In this document: piece by piece, positions 1 through 6,181 of the stretch | Layout of the letters: each line of letters starts with the position of its first letter | How positions within the stretch are numbered: the stretch's first letter is position 1 | Assembly (NCBI GenBank): GCA_049423145.1 | Contig: JBMSQF010000071.1 | Coordinates: 1 to 10,563, forward strand | Direction: 5' to 3' | DNA from: RFTU01 sp049423145 | GTDB taxonomy: Bacteria; Pseudomonadota; Gammaproteobacteria; Burkholderiales; Burkholderiaceae_C | Length of the DNA stretch: 10,563 bases | The notes under the pieces: generated by a model | Databases searched by the model: none | What the model was told of the DNA's origin: nothing | The model's input: the letters and a program-made list of their open reading frames with translations, nothing else | Translations under genes and position numbers: made by a program

Positions 1-386
1 TCGGCCTTGCTCTTGCCTTCCAGCTTGAGCGGGTAGGCGATGTTGTCGATGGTGCGCATCCAGGGAAACATCGCCTCGCGGTAGTTCTGGAACACATAAC
101 CGATCTTGGTGTCCTTGAGGGATTTGCCGTCAAAGAGGATCTCGCCACCATCGATGGGCACGAGGCCGGCAATCATGTTGATCAGTGTGGACTTGCCGCA
201 TCCGTTGGGTCCGAAGATCGAGACGATCTTGTTTTTGGGAATATCGAGATCGAAGTTCTCGTAGAGGGGCCAGCCGGCAAAGAACTTCGTGAGGCCCCGA
301 ATGGTGATGTGGGTGCCTGCCGGTCCGGGCCGAAAAGCAGGTTTGGGCGCATCGGTGTACACCGGGCCGTTGAGAACTTCCGTCAT
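1..386 (-). CDS. NitT/TauT-type ABC transporter ATP-binding protein (3' end beyond the window)
   Basis: ATPase subunit of a nitrate/sulfonate/taurine-class ABC importer, acting at the cytoplasmic face of the inner membrane. The window holds the N-terminal 128 codons of a protein that is usually about 250-270 residues. Walker A is GPNGCGKST at residues 59-67, and the Q-loop glutamine is Q100 in GYVFQNYREAMFPW, which is typical of the SsuB/TauB/NrtD group. The signature motif, Walker B and H-loop lie off the left edge. The first 26 or so residues are a Pro-rich lead-in before the nucleotide-binding fold. The ATG (384-386) overlaps the stop codon of the permease gene by 4 bp (ATGA), so translation is probably coupled. 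The family assignment is firm; the transported substrate cannot be read from this subunit. Confidence 0.95.
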   Translation of the reverse strand, partial: MTEVLNGPVYTDAPKPAFRPGPAGTHITIRGLTKFFAGWPLYENFDLDIPKNKIVSIFGPNGCGKSTLINMIAGLVPIDGGEILFDGKSLKDTKIGYVFQNYREAMFPWMRTIDNIAYPLKLEGKSKA

Positions 387-1282
387 CTTCCACTCCAGTG
401 CACGATGCGTTTTTCAAGCGCGAGGAACAACACGTTCAGCGCATAGCCCAAGATGCCGGCGGCCATGATCGCGGCGTACATCACCCGAACATTCATCACC
501 TGCTGGGCGTCGATGATCTTGTGGCCCAGCCCGTTTTCAGAGCCGATGAACATCTCGGCCACCACCACGATCACCAGGGCCATGGACACAGCCGAGCGCA
601 GGCCCACAAAGGAAGGCTGCAGGCTTTCCCAGAAGAGAACATCCTTGAAAATCTGCCAACGGGTCGCGCCCATCACCTTGGCTGCGGCCACCCGCTGCTT
701 GCGTGCATTGATGACACCATAGGCGCAGTTGAAGACCACGATGAGGAAGGCGCCGAAGGCCGCGATGGCCACCTTGTTGATGTTGCTGATGCCAAAGATC
801 AGCAGAAACAGGGGAATGAGGGCAGACGCCGGAGTGGAGCGGAAGAAGTCGATGACGAACTCCACGCTCCGATAGGCACGCTCGTTGCTGCCCAGGGCAA
901 TGCCCAAGGGCATGCCAATGGCCGTGGCGATCGCAAACGCCACCAGGGTGCGCTCCAAGGTGACCAGGAAGTGCGGCAGGAGCGTGGCGCTGGCCATGCC
1001 GTTGACCAGGGTGAGCAGCGTGTCCACCGGCGGCGGCAGCAGGATGGGCTTGATCCAGCCCACCCGCACCACGAGGTCCCATAAGATGAGCAGCGCCAGA
1101 GGGCCGACCAGAGGAAGGGCACGGCCCCAATCCACCGGCTTTCGCGGCGCAGCCGCCACGGGAGACCCGCGGTGCTGCCAAGGAGCTGACCCTGCGCCAT
1201 GGCCGCCGGCACCTGCGGCGGCACTGCCCTGCGCTGGGGGGGAGCCGGCGAGGGCGGCGGCGGTCGGGTTGTCGGCACTCAT
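383..1282 (-). CDS. NitT/TauT-type ABC transporter permease
   Basis: Inner-membrane permease of the same importer (binding-protein-dependent transport, SsuC/TauC-like), 299 residues. An Ala/Gly/Pro-rich N-terminal tail of about 50 residues precedes about six hydrophobic segments, including residues 57-75, 104-130, 153-165, 171-190, 233-246 and 268-289. The cytoplasmic loop that docks on the ATPase (EAA-like loop) is at about 199-225, with the core AAKVMGATRWQIFKDVLF. I chose ATG at 1282: GAGGA at 1289-1293 lies 6 nt upstream, whereas the in-frame GTG at 1285 would leave only 3 nt. That ribosome-binding site overlaps the stop codon of the upstream binding-protein gene, and the permease stop overlaps the ATPase start. 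The three genes therefore form one translationally coupled unit. Confidence 0.95.
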   Translation of the reverse strand: MSADNPTAAALAGSPPAQGSAAAGAGGHGAGSAPWQHRGSPVAAAPRKPVDWGRALPLVGPLALLILWDLVVRVGWIKPILLPPPVDTLLTLVNGMASATLLPHFLVTLERTLVAFAIATAIGMPLGIALGSNERAYRSVEFVIDFFRSTPASALIPLFLLIFGISNINKVAIAAFGAFLIVVFNCAYGVINARKQRVAAAKVMGATRWQIFKDVLFWESLQPSFVGLRSAVSMALVIVVVAEMFIGSENGLGHKIIDAQQVMNVRVMYAAIMAAGILGYALNVLFLALEKRIVHWSGR

Positions 1283-1291
1283 CACGCGTCC

Positions 1292-2302
1292 TCAACCCTT
1301 GTAGAGCATGCCGCCCACATCCACCTTGCGGCTGAAAACGCCGCGTTCGGTGAACAGGTCGAAAAACTTCTGGAAGTAGGCGATGTCACTGGCCTTGAAT
1401 TCGGTGGACATCATGTAGTCGGCCATCGGCACTTCGTTGGTCAGCGCTCCTTCGATTGCGGTGTAGCCTTTGAGGAAGGGGCGCGCTTCGGTGGGGTTGG
1501 ACTTCACCAGATCCACGCCCTTTTTGTAGGCTGCGATATAGCGCTTGGTGACCTCGGGATACTTCTTGATGAACTCGCTGGTGAGGCTGGCCGAGCCACC
1601 ATGCCAGGGGGCCATTGGGTCGCCGAGGACATACTTGGCGATCACGCCAACTTCAAGATTGCGCGTGCTGCCGTTGAGGCGGCCGACCGTGCCGGTGGGC
1701 TCCAGCGTGTAGCAGGCCTCCACCTGGCCGGCGACGATGGCGGCGATATGCTGACCGATCGGCAACTCCACCACGGTCACGTTCTTCGCACCCGCTCGCT
1801 CGAGCACGGTGCGGGCCAAGACCACGTTCTGCACGCCGGGGCCGCAAGCCACTTTCTTTCCGGTGAGTTCGGCCATGGCCTTGATCGGGCTGTCCTTGGC
1901 CACGATGAATTGGTCGAGCACGAACTTTTGATTGGTCGGGTTGGTGCAAAAGATCTTCAGCAGCCCCGGCTGTGCAATCTCGGCAATGCCCAATGCGGCC
2001 GAACCGGTTCCGTTGGAACTTCCCTCGGCGCGACCCGAAATCATCGCCTCGGCGATCTGCTGCGGGCTGGCCAACTTCAGCGGCTCCACATCAAGACCGG
2101 CTTCCTTGAAGTAGCCCTTTTCAATGGCCGTGAAGAACGGGATGGCCGAAGCCACCGGCCAGAAGCCAACGCGGATCTTGGGGCTGGATTGTGCGAATAC
2201 CAGCGCAGGAGCGCCGGCGACGGTGGCCGCCAGCGAGGCGCCCGCGGCCTTGATGAGGGTGCGGCGGGATGCGGTGGCGGGGGAGGGTTTGCGGTCGTTC
2301 AT
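1292..2302 (-). CDS. ABC transporter substrate-binding protein, NMT1/SsuA/TauA-like, Tat-type signal
   Basis: Periplasmic binding protein that delivers substrate to the adjacent permease and ATPase; 336 residues. The N-terminus has a twin-arginine-like motif, SRRTLIK (residues 12-18), a hydrophobic stretch, and a probable cleavage after A37 (VFA|QSS), so export folded through Tat is likely. The mature part starts KIRVGFWP and has GYFKEAGLDVE at 63-73, the usual opening of NitT/TauT-family binding proteins, followed by the alpha/beta two-lobe pattern. The reading frame is open far upstream, but ATG 2302 is supported by GGAG at 2309-2312 with 6 nt spacing and by the signal peptide beginning there. 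The gene lies 89 nt downstream of the allophanate hydrolase gene on the same strand, suggesting that the ligand is a compound whose breakdown passes through allophanate. The ligand itself is inference. Confidence 0.94.
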   Translation of the reverse strand: MNDRKPSPATASRRTLIKAAGASLAATVAGAPALVFAQSSPKIRVGFWPVASAIPFFTAIEKGYFKEAGLDVEPLKLASPQQIAEAMISGRAEGSSNGTGSAALGIAEIAQPGLLKIFCTNPTNQKFVLDQFIVAKDSPIKAMAELTGKKVACGPGVQNVVLARTVLERAGAKNVTVVELPIGQHIAAIVAGQVEACYTLEPTGTVGRLNGSTRNLEVGVIAKYVLGDPMAPWHGGSASLTSEFIKKYPEVTKRYIAAYKKGVDLVKSNPTEARPFLKGYTAIEGALTNEVPMADYMMSTEFKASDIAYFQKFFDLFTERGVFSRKVDVGGMLYKG

Positions 2303-2308
2303 GGTGAT

Positions 2309-2312
2309 CTCC
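2309..2312 (-). promoter_or_regulatory. Ribosome-binding site of the ABC substrate-binding protein gene
   Basis: GGAG, 6 nt before the ATG at 2302. It decides the start inside a reading frame that stays open for a further 860 bases upstream. Confidence 0.7.
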
Positions 2313-2391
2313 GGAAGGGGTGGATGGACAGGACGGAAACAACGGGGACTGGCGATGAATGCGTGAATCGTGGAAAGCCTTCTTGAAGACT

Positions 2392-4131
2392 TCAGGGCTG
2401 CAGGGCCGGTGCGGCATGGGCCGCTTTGTCGGTGAGTGACTGGCGAAAGGCCCGCCAGCCCCCGTGGTGGGTGATGTCCTGTGCACCGGCCAAGGCCTGC
2501 GACTCGCACAGGAAGCCCTGCACGCTGCTGCCGTCGTCCAACAGAAGGCGGCCGATTCCCAGAGGTGCCGGGATGAGGTCGACAAAAGAGCCGTATTCGC
2601 GCATGGGCATCTCCCAGACCTCGAGCTCGATGGCGCCGCCCTCGCCTGGCGCCACCCGCAGCAGACCCGGCTTGGGTGGCTGTGTGTCGGCCAAGGCGTA
2701 GAGCCGGTAGAGGGGTGCGGTGCGGCAGCGTTTGAGCAGTCGCGCGCCGCGCTCGGTCAGTTGGCCATTGAGCGGCATGCCGCTGAGGTGGGCACCCACC
2801 ACGGCCACCCGAGCGGCCGGTGCATCGTCGCTGAGGTGGTGCGCGGGCGGCGGCAGGCGGCGCTCCGCCGCCGGCAACGCTTGGCCCGTGGCCCCGAGGC
2901 TCAGCCCGCTTTCGGCGTGCACTCGAGTGCCCAGTTCCGCCAGCGCCCAATCGCTGCCTGAGGGTGCGATGAAGGTGATCCCGAAAGGCAGGCCATCTGG
3001 GCGTATGGAGGAGGGCACCGAGAGGGCCGCGTAGTCCAGGAGATTGACGAAGTTGGTGTAGTGACCCAGTCGACGATTCAACTCGATCGGGTCCTCCTGC
3101 ATGGCCTCGACAGTGACATGGGTGGGTGCGGTGGGCACCACGAGGACGTCGATGGACGCCCACATGGGGCGCACTTGCTGGGCCAGGGTCTGCAGCCGGG
3201 CCTGCGCTTCGAAGACATCGGTGGCGCTGAACTGGCGCGCCGAACCGATGATGCGGCGCACCGGCTCGACCACCTGCCCCTCTTGTGCGTCAAAGAAGCT
3301 GCGCACCGCCGCGTGGCGCTCAGCCACCAGGGCGCTCTCGTAGAGGAGCGCCGCTGCCTGGCGCAGCGGGGCATACGGGACGCGCACCAATGTCGCACCC
3401 ATACCCACGAGGCGGCTCAGTGCATCGTCGAATGCGATGCGGGCCTGCTCGTCACCGAAGAATTCCAGTTCATCGGGTACGCCCACCCGCAGCGCGGTGG
3501 GAAAGGGTTTGGTGCGCAGGGTGAGCGGCCGGGAGTAGGGGTCCTGGGGATCAAATCCCGCCGCCGCCTCCAACACCCGCCAGGCCTGCGGGACGGTCCG
3601 CGCGAAGATGGACACCACATCCACACTCTGGGCTGCGGGCACGACACCGGCCGCACTGATCAAGCCACGGCTGGGCTTGAGGCCGACGATGTTGTTCAGC
3701 CCAGCCGGCACGCGGCCCGAGCCGGCCGTGTCGGTGCCCAGGGCGAAGTCCACCTGCCCGGTGGCGACCACATGGGCCGAGCCGGCACTGGAGCCGCCGC
3801 TGACGTACAGGGGGTTGAAGGCATTGGGCACCGCGCCATAGGGCGAACGGGTACCGTTTAGTCCGCAGGCGAACTGGTCGAGGTTCGTTTTGCCTTCCAA
3901 CTGCGCCCCAGCAGCCAGCAAGCGATTGACCACGGCAGCCGTTGCTTGAGCCTCGTAGGCGAAAGCGGGACAGGCCGCCGTGGTGGGCAGCCCCCGAACA
4001 TCGATGTTGTCCTTCACTGCAAAGCGCAGGCCCTGCAGCGTGCCGGGTCCGCCTTCGCCCAGGGGGCTGGGCAGGCGCAGGATCCAGGCGTGTTCGGGCT
4101 GCGCGGGGAGGGATTGGCGGTCGGGCATCAT
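2392..4131 (-). CDS. atzF: Allophanate hydrolase (amidase-signature family, AtzF type)
   Basis: Cytosolic enzyme hydrolysing allophanate (urea-1-carboxylate), finally to ammonia and CO2; 579 residues, close to the family's roughly 600. The N-terminal amidase-signature domain keeps the Ser-cisSer-Lys triad: K40 in AVKDNID, S114 in SGGSSAGSA and S138 in DTAGSGRVPA. The 74- and 24-residue spacings match the family. VSGGSSAGSAHVVATGQVDF and GLNNIVGLKPSRG are characteristic of allophanate hydrolases rather than GatA. The C-terminal part (about 440-565: MPLNGQL, REYGSFVDLIPAPLGIG, GFLCES) is the extra domain found in AtzF and urea amidolyase, linked in a yeast homologue to the decarboxylation step. 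The start is one of two adjacent ATGs (4131 or 4128), with no strong ribosome-binding site. It is a stand-alone hydrolase, not fused to urea carboxylase. The preceding sigma-54 promoter implies nitrogen control. Confidence 0.94.
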   Translation of the reverse strand: MMPDRQSLPAQPEHAWILRLPSPLGEGGPGTLQGLRFAVKDNIDVRGLPTTAACPAFAYEAQATAAVVNRLLAAGAQLEGKTNLDQFACGLNGTRSPYGAVPNAFNPLYVSGGSSAGSAHVVATGQVDFALGTDTAGSGRVPAGLNNIVGLKPSRGLISAAGVVPAAQSVDVVSIFARTVPQAWRVLEAAAGFDPQDPYSRPLTLRTKPFPTALRVGVPDELEFFGDEQARIAFDDALSRLVGMGATLVRVPYAPLRQAAALLYESALVAERHAAVRSFFDAQEGQVVEPVRRIIGSARQFSATDVFEAQARLQTLAQQVRPMWASIDVLVVPTAPTHVTVEAMQEDPIELNRRLGHYTNFVNLLDYAALSVPSSIRPDGLPFGITFIAPSGSDWALAELGTRVHAESGLSLGATGQALPAAERRLPPPAHHLSDDAPAARVAVVGAHLSGMPLNGQLTERGARLLKRCRTAPLYRLYALADTQPPKPGLLRVAPGEGGAIELEVWEMPMREYGSFVDLIPAPLGIGRLLLDDGSSVQGFLCESQALAGAQDITHHGGWRAFRQSLTDKAAHAAPALQP

Positions 4132-4136
4132 GGTTG

Positions 4137-4168
4137 TGCATCCAAACTTGTATCCAAGATGGATGCAA
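4137..4168. repeat. Three-copy TGGATRCA repeat over the atzF transcription start (possible operator)
   Basis: Three copies of an 8-9 bp motif lie across the -12 element and predicted start of the atzF sigma-54 promoter. On the plus strand they read TGCATCCAA (4137-4145), TGTATCCAA (4149-4157; direct repeat, 12 bp period) and TGGATGCAA (4160-4168; inverted). TGCATCCA at 4137-4144 and TGGATGCA at 4160-4167 are perfect inverted copies, and the central copy with the third forms a 9-bp arm palindrome (8 of 9 matches) around AGA. Such a layout would suit a dimeric repressor or co-regulator (GntR-type is one possibility). The repeats are seen directly; the operator role is inference. Confidence 0.45.
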
Positions 4169-4179
4169 CCACCGTGCCA
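4164..4179 (-). promoter_or_regulatory. Sigma-54 (RpoN) promoter for allophanate hydrolase and the ABC transporter
   Basis: Reading the minus strand from 4179 to 4164 gives TGGCACGGTGGTTGCA, which matches every defined position of the sigma-54 consensus TGGCACG-N4-TTGCW, with the required GG-N10-GC spacing. Transcription would start near 4153, about 21 nt before the ATG at 4131. It lies between the racemase-like gene and atzF, pointing into atzF. An NtrC-type palindrome about 96 bp upstream of the predicted start completes a textbook enhancer-dependent promoter. Confidence 0.82.
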
Positions 4180-4224
4180 CCCGCCAAAGGAGGCCGAATG
4201 GGGGTGTTGGGGGCGTTTTTGCGC

Positions 4225-4986
4225 CTAGGTCGACTGGCGCCGCACCGTAGTGGTGCAGGAGCGCACCAGGGCGAGGCGCTCCTGCGTGTCGTGATTCAGG
4301 GCCGACCCCGGTTCCGCCCGAAAGGTCCGTTCGAGCAGCACCCGCGCGCCCGCCTCCACGCTGTCGATCAGCGGCACCTCAGCCCGCGGTTGCAGCCGTG
4401 CAGCCAGCCCCGCCAGCCCCGCGCCACCCACGATCACGGACCGCGCGCCGCTGCGCTGGGCCACTTCGACGGCTGAGCCCAGCACCTGCTCTGCCAGAAC
4501 CGGGTCGGCGCGAAGGACCGCCCCGCTGGGGACGACGGTTTCAATGTGCACCAGCTGCGGGCCGAAGCCGAGCGACTGTGCCAGGCGTTGCAGCATGGGC
4601 TTCCAGCGCTGGCCGCCCGTGACCACGGCAAAGGGGCCCTGGCGCGCCGCTTCGATGAAGGCCGCCTCGGCCAGGCCGGTCACAGGCACCGCGCTGCATT
4701 CGCGCAGGGCGAACAAGCCCGGGTCCCCGAAGCAGCCGATCAGCACCGCGTCGAAGGCGTTCGCGGGGTCTCGTTCGCCCAAGGCCGCCTGCCAGGCATC
4801 CAGCACCGCATGACCGGCCACCGCGTGGCTGGCCTCGCAGGCAATGTAGGGCGCTCCGAATGCGGCGGTGACCGCCGTCCACTGCGCGGCCGCCGGCGAG
4901 GCCGCCCGCAGGTGGTCCGCCATGAAGTGGGTGACGGCCTCGGTGGTATTGGGGTTGATGAGAAGCAGGCGGCGGGGGGCGTTCAT
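4225..4986 (-). CDS. Asp/Glu/hydantoin racemase-family protein lacking the second catalytic Cys
   Basis: Cytosolic protein of the Asp/Glu/hydantoin racemase superfamily, 253 residues, the usual length. Family landmarks are LLLINPNTTEAVT at 7-19 and IGCFGDPGL at 83-91, with the first catalytic cysteine at C85. Hydantoin and allantoin racemases are cofactor-independent and use two cysteines; the second normally sits in an LGCAGM-type motif. Here that segment is VGGAGLAG at 186-193, so glycine (G188) replaces cysteine. Two-base racemisation is therefore doubtful, and the protein may catalyse something else or bind a ligand. The start at 4986 places the first beta strand directly after the initiator, as in the family, although the ribosome-binding site is poor. 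The 3' end carries the NtrC-like palindrome for the downstream atzF promoter. The superfamily is confident; the substrate is unknown. Confidence 0.86.
   Translation of the reverse strand: MNAPRRLLLINPNTTEAVTHFMADHLRAASPAAAQWTAVTAAFGAPYIACEASHAVAGHAVLDAWQAALGERDPANAFDAVLIGCFGDPGLFALRECSAVPVTGLAEAAFIEAARQGPFAVVTGGQRWKPMLQRLAQSLGFGPQLVHIETVVPSGAVLRADPVLAEQVLGSAVEVAQRSGARSVIVGGAGLAGLAARLQPRAEVPLIDSVEAGARVLLERTFRAEPGSALNHDTQERLALVRSCTTTVRRQST
4241..4257. promoter_or_regulatory. NtrC-type enhancer palindrome upstream of the atzF sigma-54 promoter
   Basis: CGCACCGTAGTGGTGCA matches the enterobacterial NtrC site TGCACC-N5-GGTGCA at 11 of 12 defined bases, with perfect GCACC/GGTGC arms. Its centre (4249) is about 96 bp upstream of the predicted start at 4153, a normal enhancer distance. 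A weaker copy (GCACC-N5-GAGGC, 4263-4277) is centred 21 bp further away, on the same helix face. The site overlaps coding sequence of the racemase-like gene. Recognition by NtrC is inferred from consensus. Confidence 0.68.
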
Positions 4987-5032
4987 CCCCCGAGCGTACG
5001 GCAGGCCGGGCCTTGGCGCGACGAAGGCCTCG

Positions 5033-5048
5033 TGGCATGCTTCCTGCT
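5033..5048 (+). promoter_or_regulatory. Candidate sigma-54 promoter for the Bug/FAH/urease arm
   Basis: TGGCATGCTTCCTGCT has GG-N10-GC spacing and differs from TGGCAYR-N4-TTGCW only in the first base of the -12 block (C for T). It lies in the 153-bp divergent intergenic region and points toward the Bug binding-protein gene. The predicted start is near 5059, giving a leader of about 80 nt before the ATG at 5140. I found no clear NtrC palindrome at the expected distance upstream, so it is weaker than the atzF promoter. No good sigma-70 promoter was seen here on either strand. Confidence 0.55.
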
Positions 5049-5139
5049 GCAGTTAAGAGCCTTTTCCTTGCGGGCTTGGACGCGTGCATCTGCCAGCGTC
5101 CATGGCCCGGTCACTTTTCAACCAGGAGCCCTTCCATCC

Positions 5140-6141
5140 ATGAAAAGACGCCAACTGCTGGCCGCCGGCGCGGCCTCTGCCGCCGCCTTGGCCTCCCCAT
5201 TCGCTGCCACCCGTGCCCTGGCCCAAAGTGGCGCCTGGCCCACCCGCGGCCCCATCAAGCTGATCGCGCAGTACCCGCCCGGTGGCCTGGTGGACACGGT
5301 GGCGCGGTTGCTGGGCCCGCACCTGTCGCAGGCCCTGGGGCAAACGGTGATCGTGGAGAACCGGCCTGGCGCGGGAGGGCTGATCGGCACCGACTTCGCC
5401 TCCAAGCAACCGGCCGACGGCTATTCGCTCCTGGTCAGCCACGCATCGGTTCACATTTACGCCACGGCCACGCGGCGCACCATGCCCTTCAACCCGGTGG
5501 ACGATTTCACCCACATGGGCATGCTGGTGGAAGCACCCATGCTGCTGCTGGTGCGCGCCAATTCGCCCTACCAGACGCTGGCGCAGTACGTCGCAGCAGC
5601 CAAGACCAAGCCGGTGCGCTACGGGTCTTCGGGCATCGGCAGCGCCAATCACCTCTTCGGCGAACTGCTGAAGATCGACGGGCAAGCGCCCGAGCACGAC
5701 CACGTGCCCTACCAAGGCAGCGCGCCGGCCATGCAGGACCTGCTGTCGGGCCAAATCGACGGCGTGTTCGACCCGGTGACCACCAATGTGGCCGCTTTGA
5801 AGGCCGGTGCCATCCGCGCCCTGGCCGTGTCCACACCGCAGCGCCTGCCGGCCCTGCCCAATATTCCCACCTTTGCCGAGCAAGGCTTCGCGTCCTTGAC
5901 GGGTTCGCAGTGGCTGGGGCTTTCCGGGCCGAAGAACCTGCCCGCACCCATTGCGCAGCGCATCACCGCGCTCATTCCGGAATTGCTCACCAAGCCCGAT
6001 GTGGCCGCTCGCCTGGAGGATATCCAGACCCTGCCGCGCAAGACCCCGGTGCTGGGCGAGGACTTCACCAAGCTGATCCGCGAGCAGATCAGCACCTGGA
6101 CCACGGTGGCCCGCAAAGCCAAGGTAGAGGTGATCACCTGA
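5140..6141 (+). CDS. Bug-family (tripartite tricarboxylate transporter) substrate-binding protein
   Basis: Periplasmic solute-binding protein of the Bug/TctC family, 333 residues, normal length. The signal peptide is MKRRQLL plus an Ala-rich core with probable cleavage after A28 (ALA|QSG); the KRRQLL start is Tat-like. Family landmarks are YPPGGLVDTVAR (45-56, with the ligand-contacting Asp at 52), VENRPGAGG (72-80), QPADGY (90-95), a YGSSGIGS motif and a DLLSGQIDGVFD motif. These proteins usually bind small carboxylates or related anions and amides. AGGAG at 5124-5128 lies 11 nt before the ATG, slightly long but usable. No TctA/TctB membrane genes are in the window, which is common for Bug proteins in Burkholderiales. 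It is first in the plus-strand arm, 40 nt before the flavin-reductase-like gene. The ligand is unknown. Confidence 0.95.
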   Translation: MKRRQLLAAGAASAAALASPFAATRALAQSGAWPTRGPIKLIAQYPPGGLVDTVARLLGPHLSQALGQTVIVENRPGAGGLIGTDFASKQPADGYSLLVSHASVHIYATATRRTMPFNPVDDFTHMGMLVEAPMLLLVRANSPYQTLAQYVAAAKTKPVRYGSSGIGSANHLFGELLKIDGQAPEHDHVPYQGSAPAMQDLLSGQIDGVFDPVTTNVAALKAGAIRALAVSTPQRLPALPNIPTFAEQGFASLTGSQWLGLSGPKNLPAPIAQRITALIPELLTKPDVAARLEDIQTLPRKTPVLGEDFTKLIREQISTWTTVARKAKVEVIT

Positions 6142-6181
6142 TGGGCGCGCGGGGGCAAGGCTTGGGGCCGAGAATGGCCCG

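Noticed and set aside
398..1084. Long plus-strand ORF opposite the permease gene
   Set aside because: His/Gln/Arg-rich translation typical of the antisense of GC-rich coding DNA; the minus-strand permease has clear family motifs and membrane segments.
2303..2391. Possible guanidine riboswitch before the ABC substrate-binding protein gene, suggested by the atzF plus NitT/TauT importer context
   Set aside because: The 89-nt minus-strand gap has no paired hairpins with ACGR loops, no pseudoknot-like C/G-rich pairing, and is too short for a guanidine-I aptamer plus expression platform. The predicted atzF leader, about 21 nt, is also too short.
2384..2394. TGAAGACTTCA palindrome at the atzF stop codon as a terminator or operator
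   Set aside because: 5-bp arms around a single base cannot form an RNA hairpin loop, there is no T tract, and there is no second copy near a promoter.
4212..4225. GGCG-TTTTTG-CGCC hairpin at the end of the racemase-like gene as a terminator
   Set aside because: Only a 4-bp stem, and on the coding (minus) strand it is not followed by a T tract.
4186..4476. Plus-strand ORF with a strong AAAGGAGG site before ATG 4198
   Set aside because: It runs antisense through the 3' end of the racemase-like gene, has no family resemblance or sensible composition, and the purine tract lies between the NtrC site and the -24 element; most likely chance.
5053..5883. Long minus-strand ORF opposite the Bug binding-protein gene
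   Set aside because: Low-complexity Arg/Gly/His composition and no recognisable motif; shadow of a well-supported plus-strand gene.
6128..6139. Perfect 12-bp palindrome AGGTGATCACCT at the stop codon of the Bug gene
   Set aside because: One to three perfect 12-bp palindromes are expected by chance in a window this size; it has no second copy or promoter nearby.
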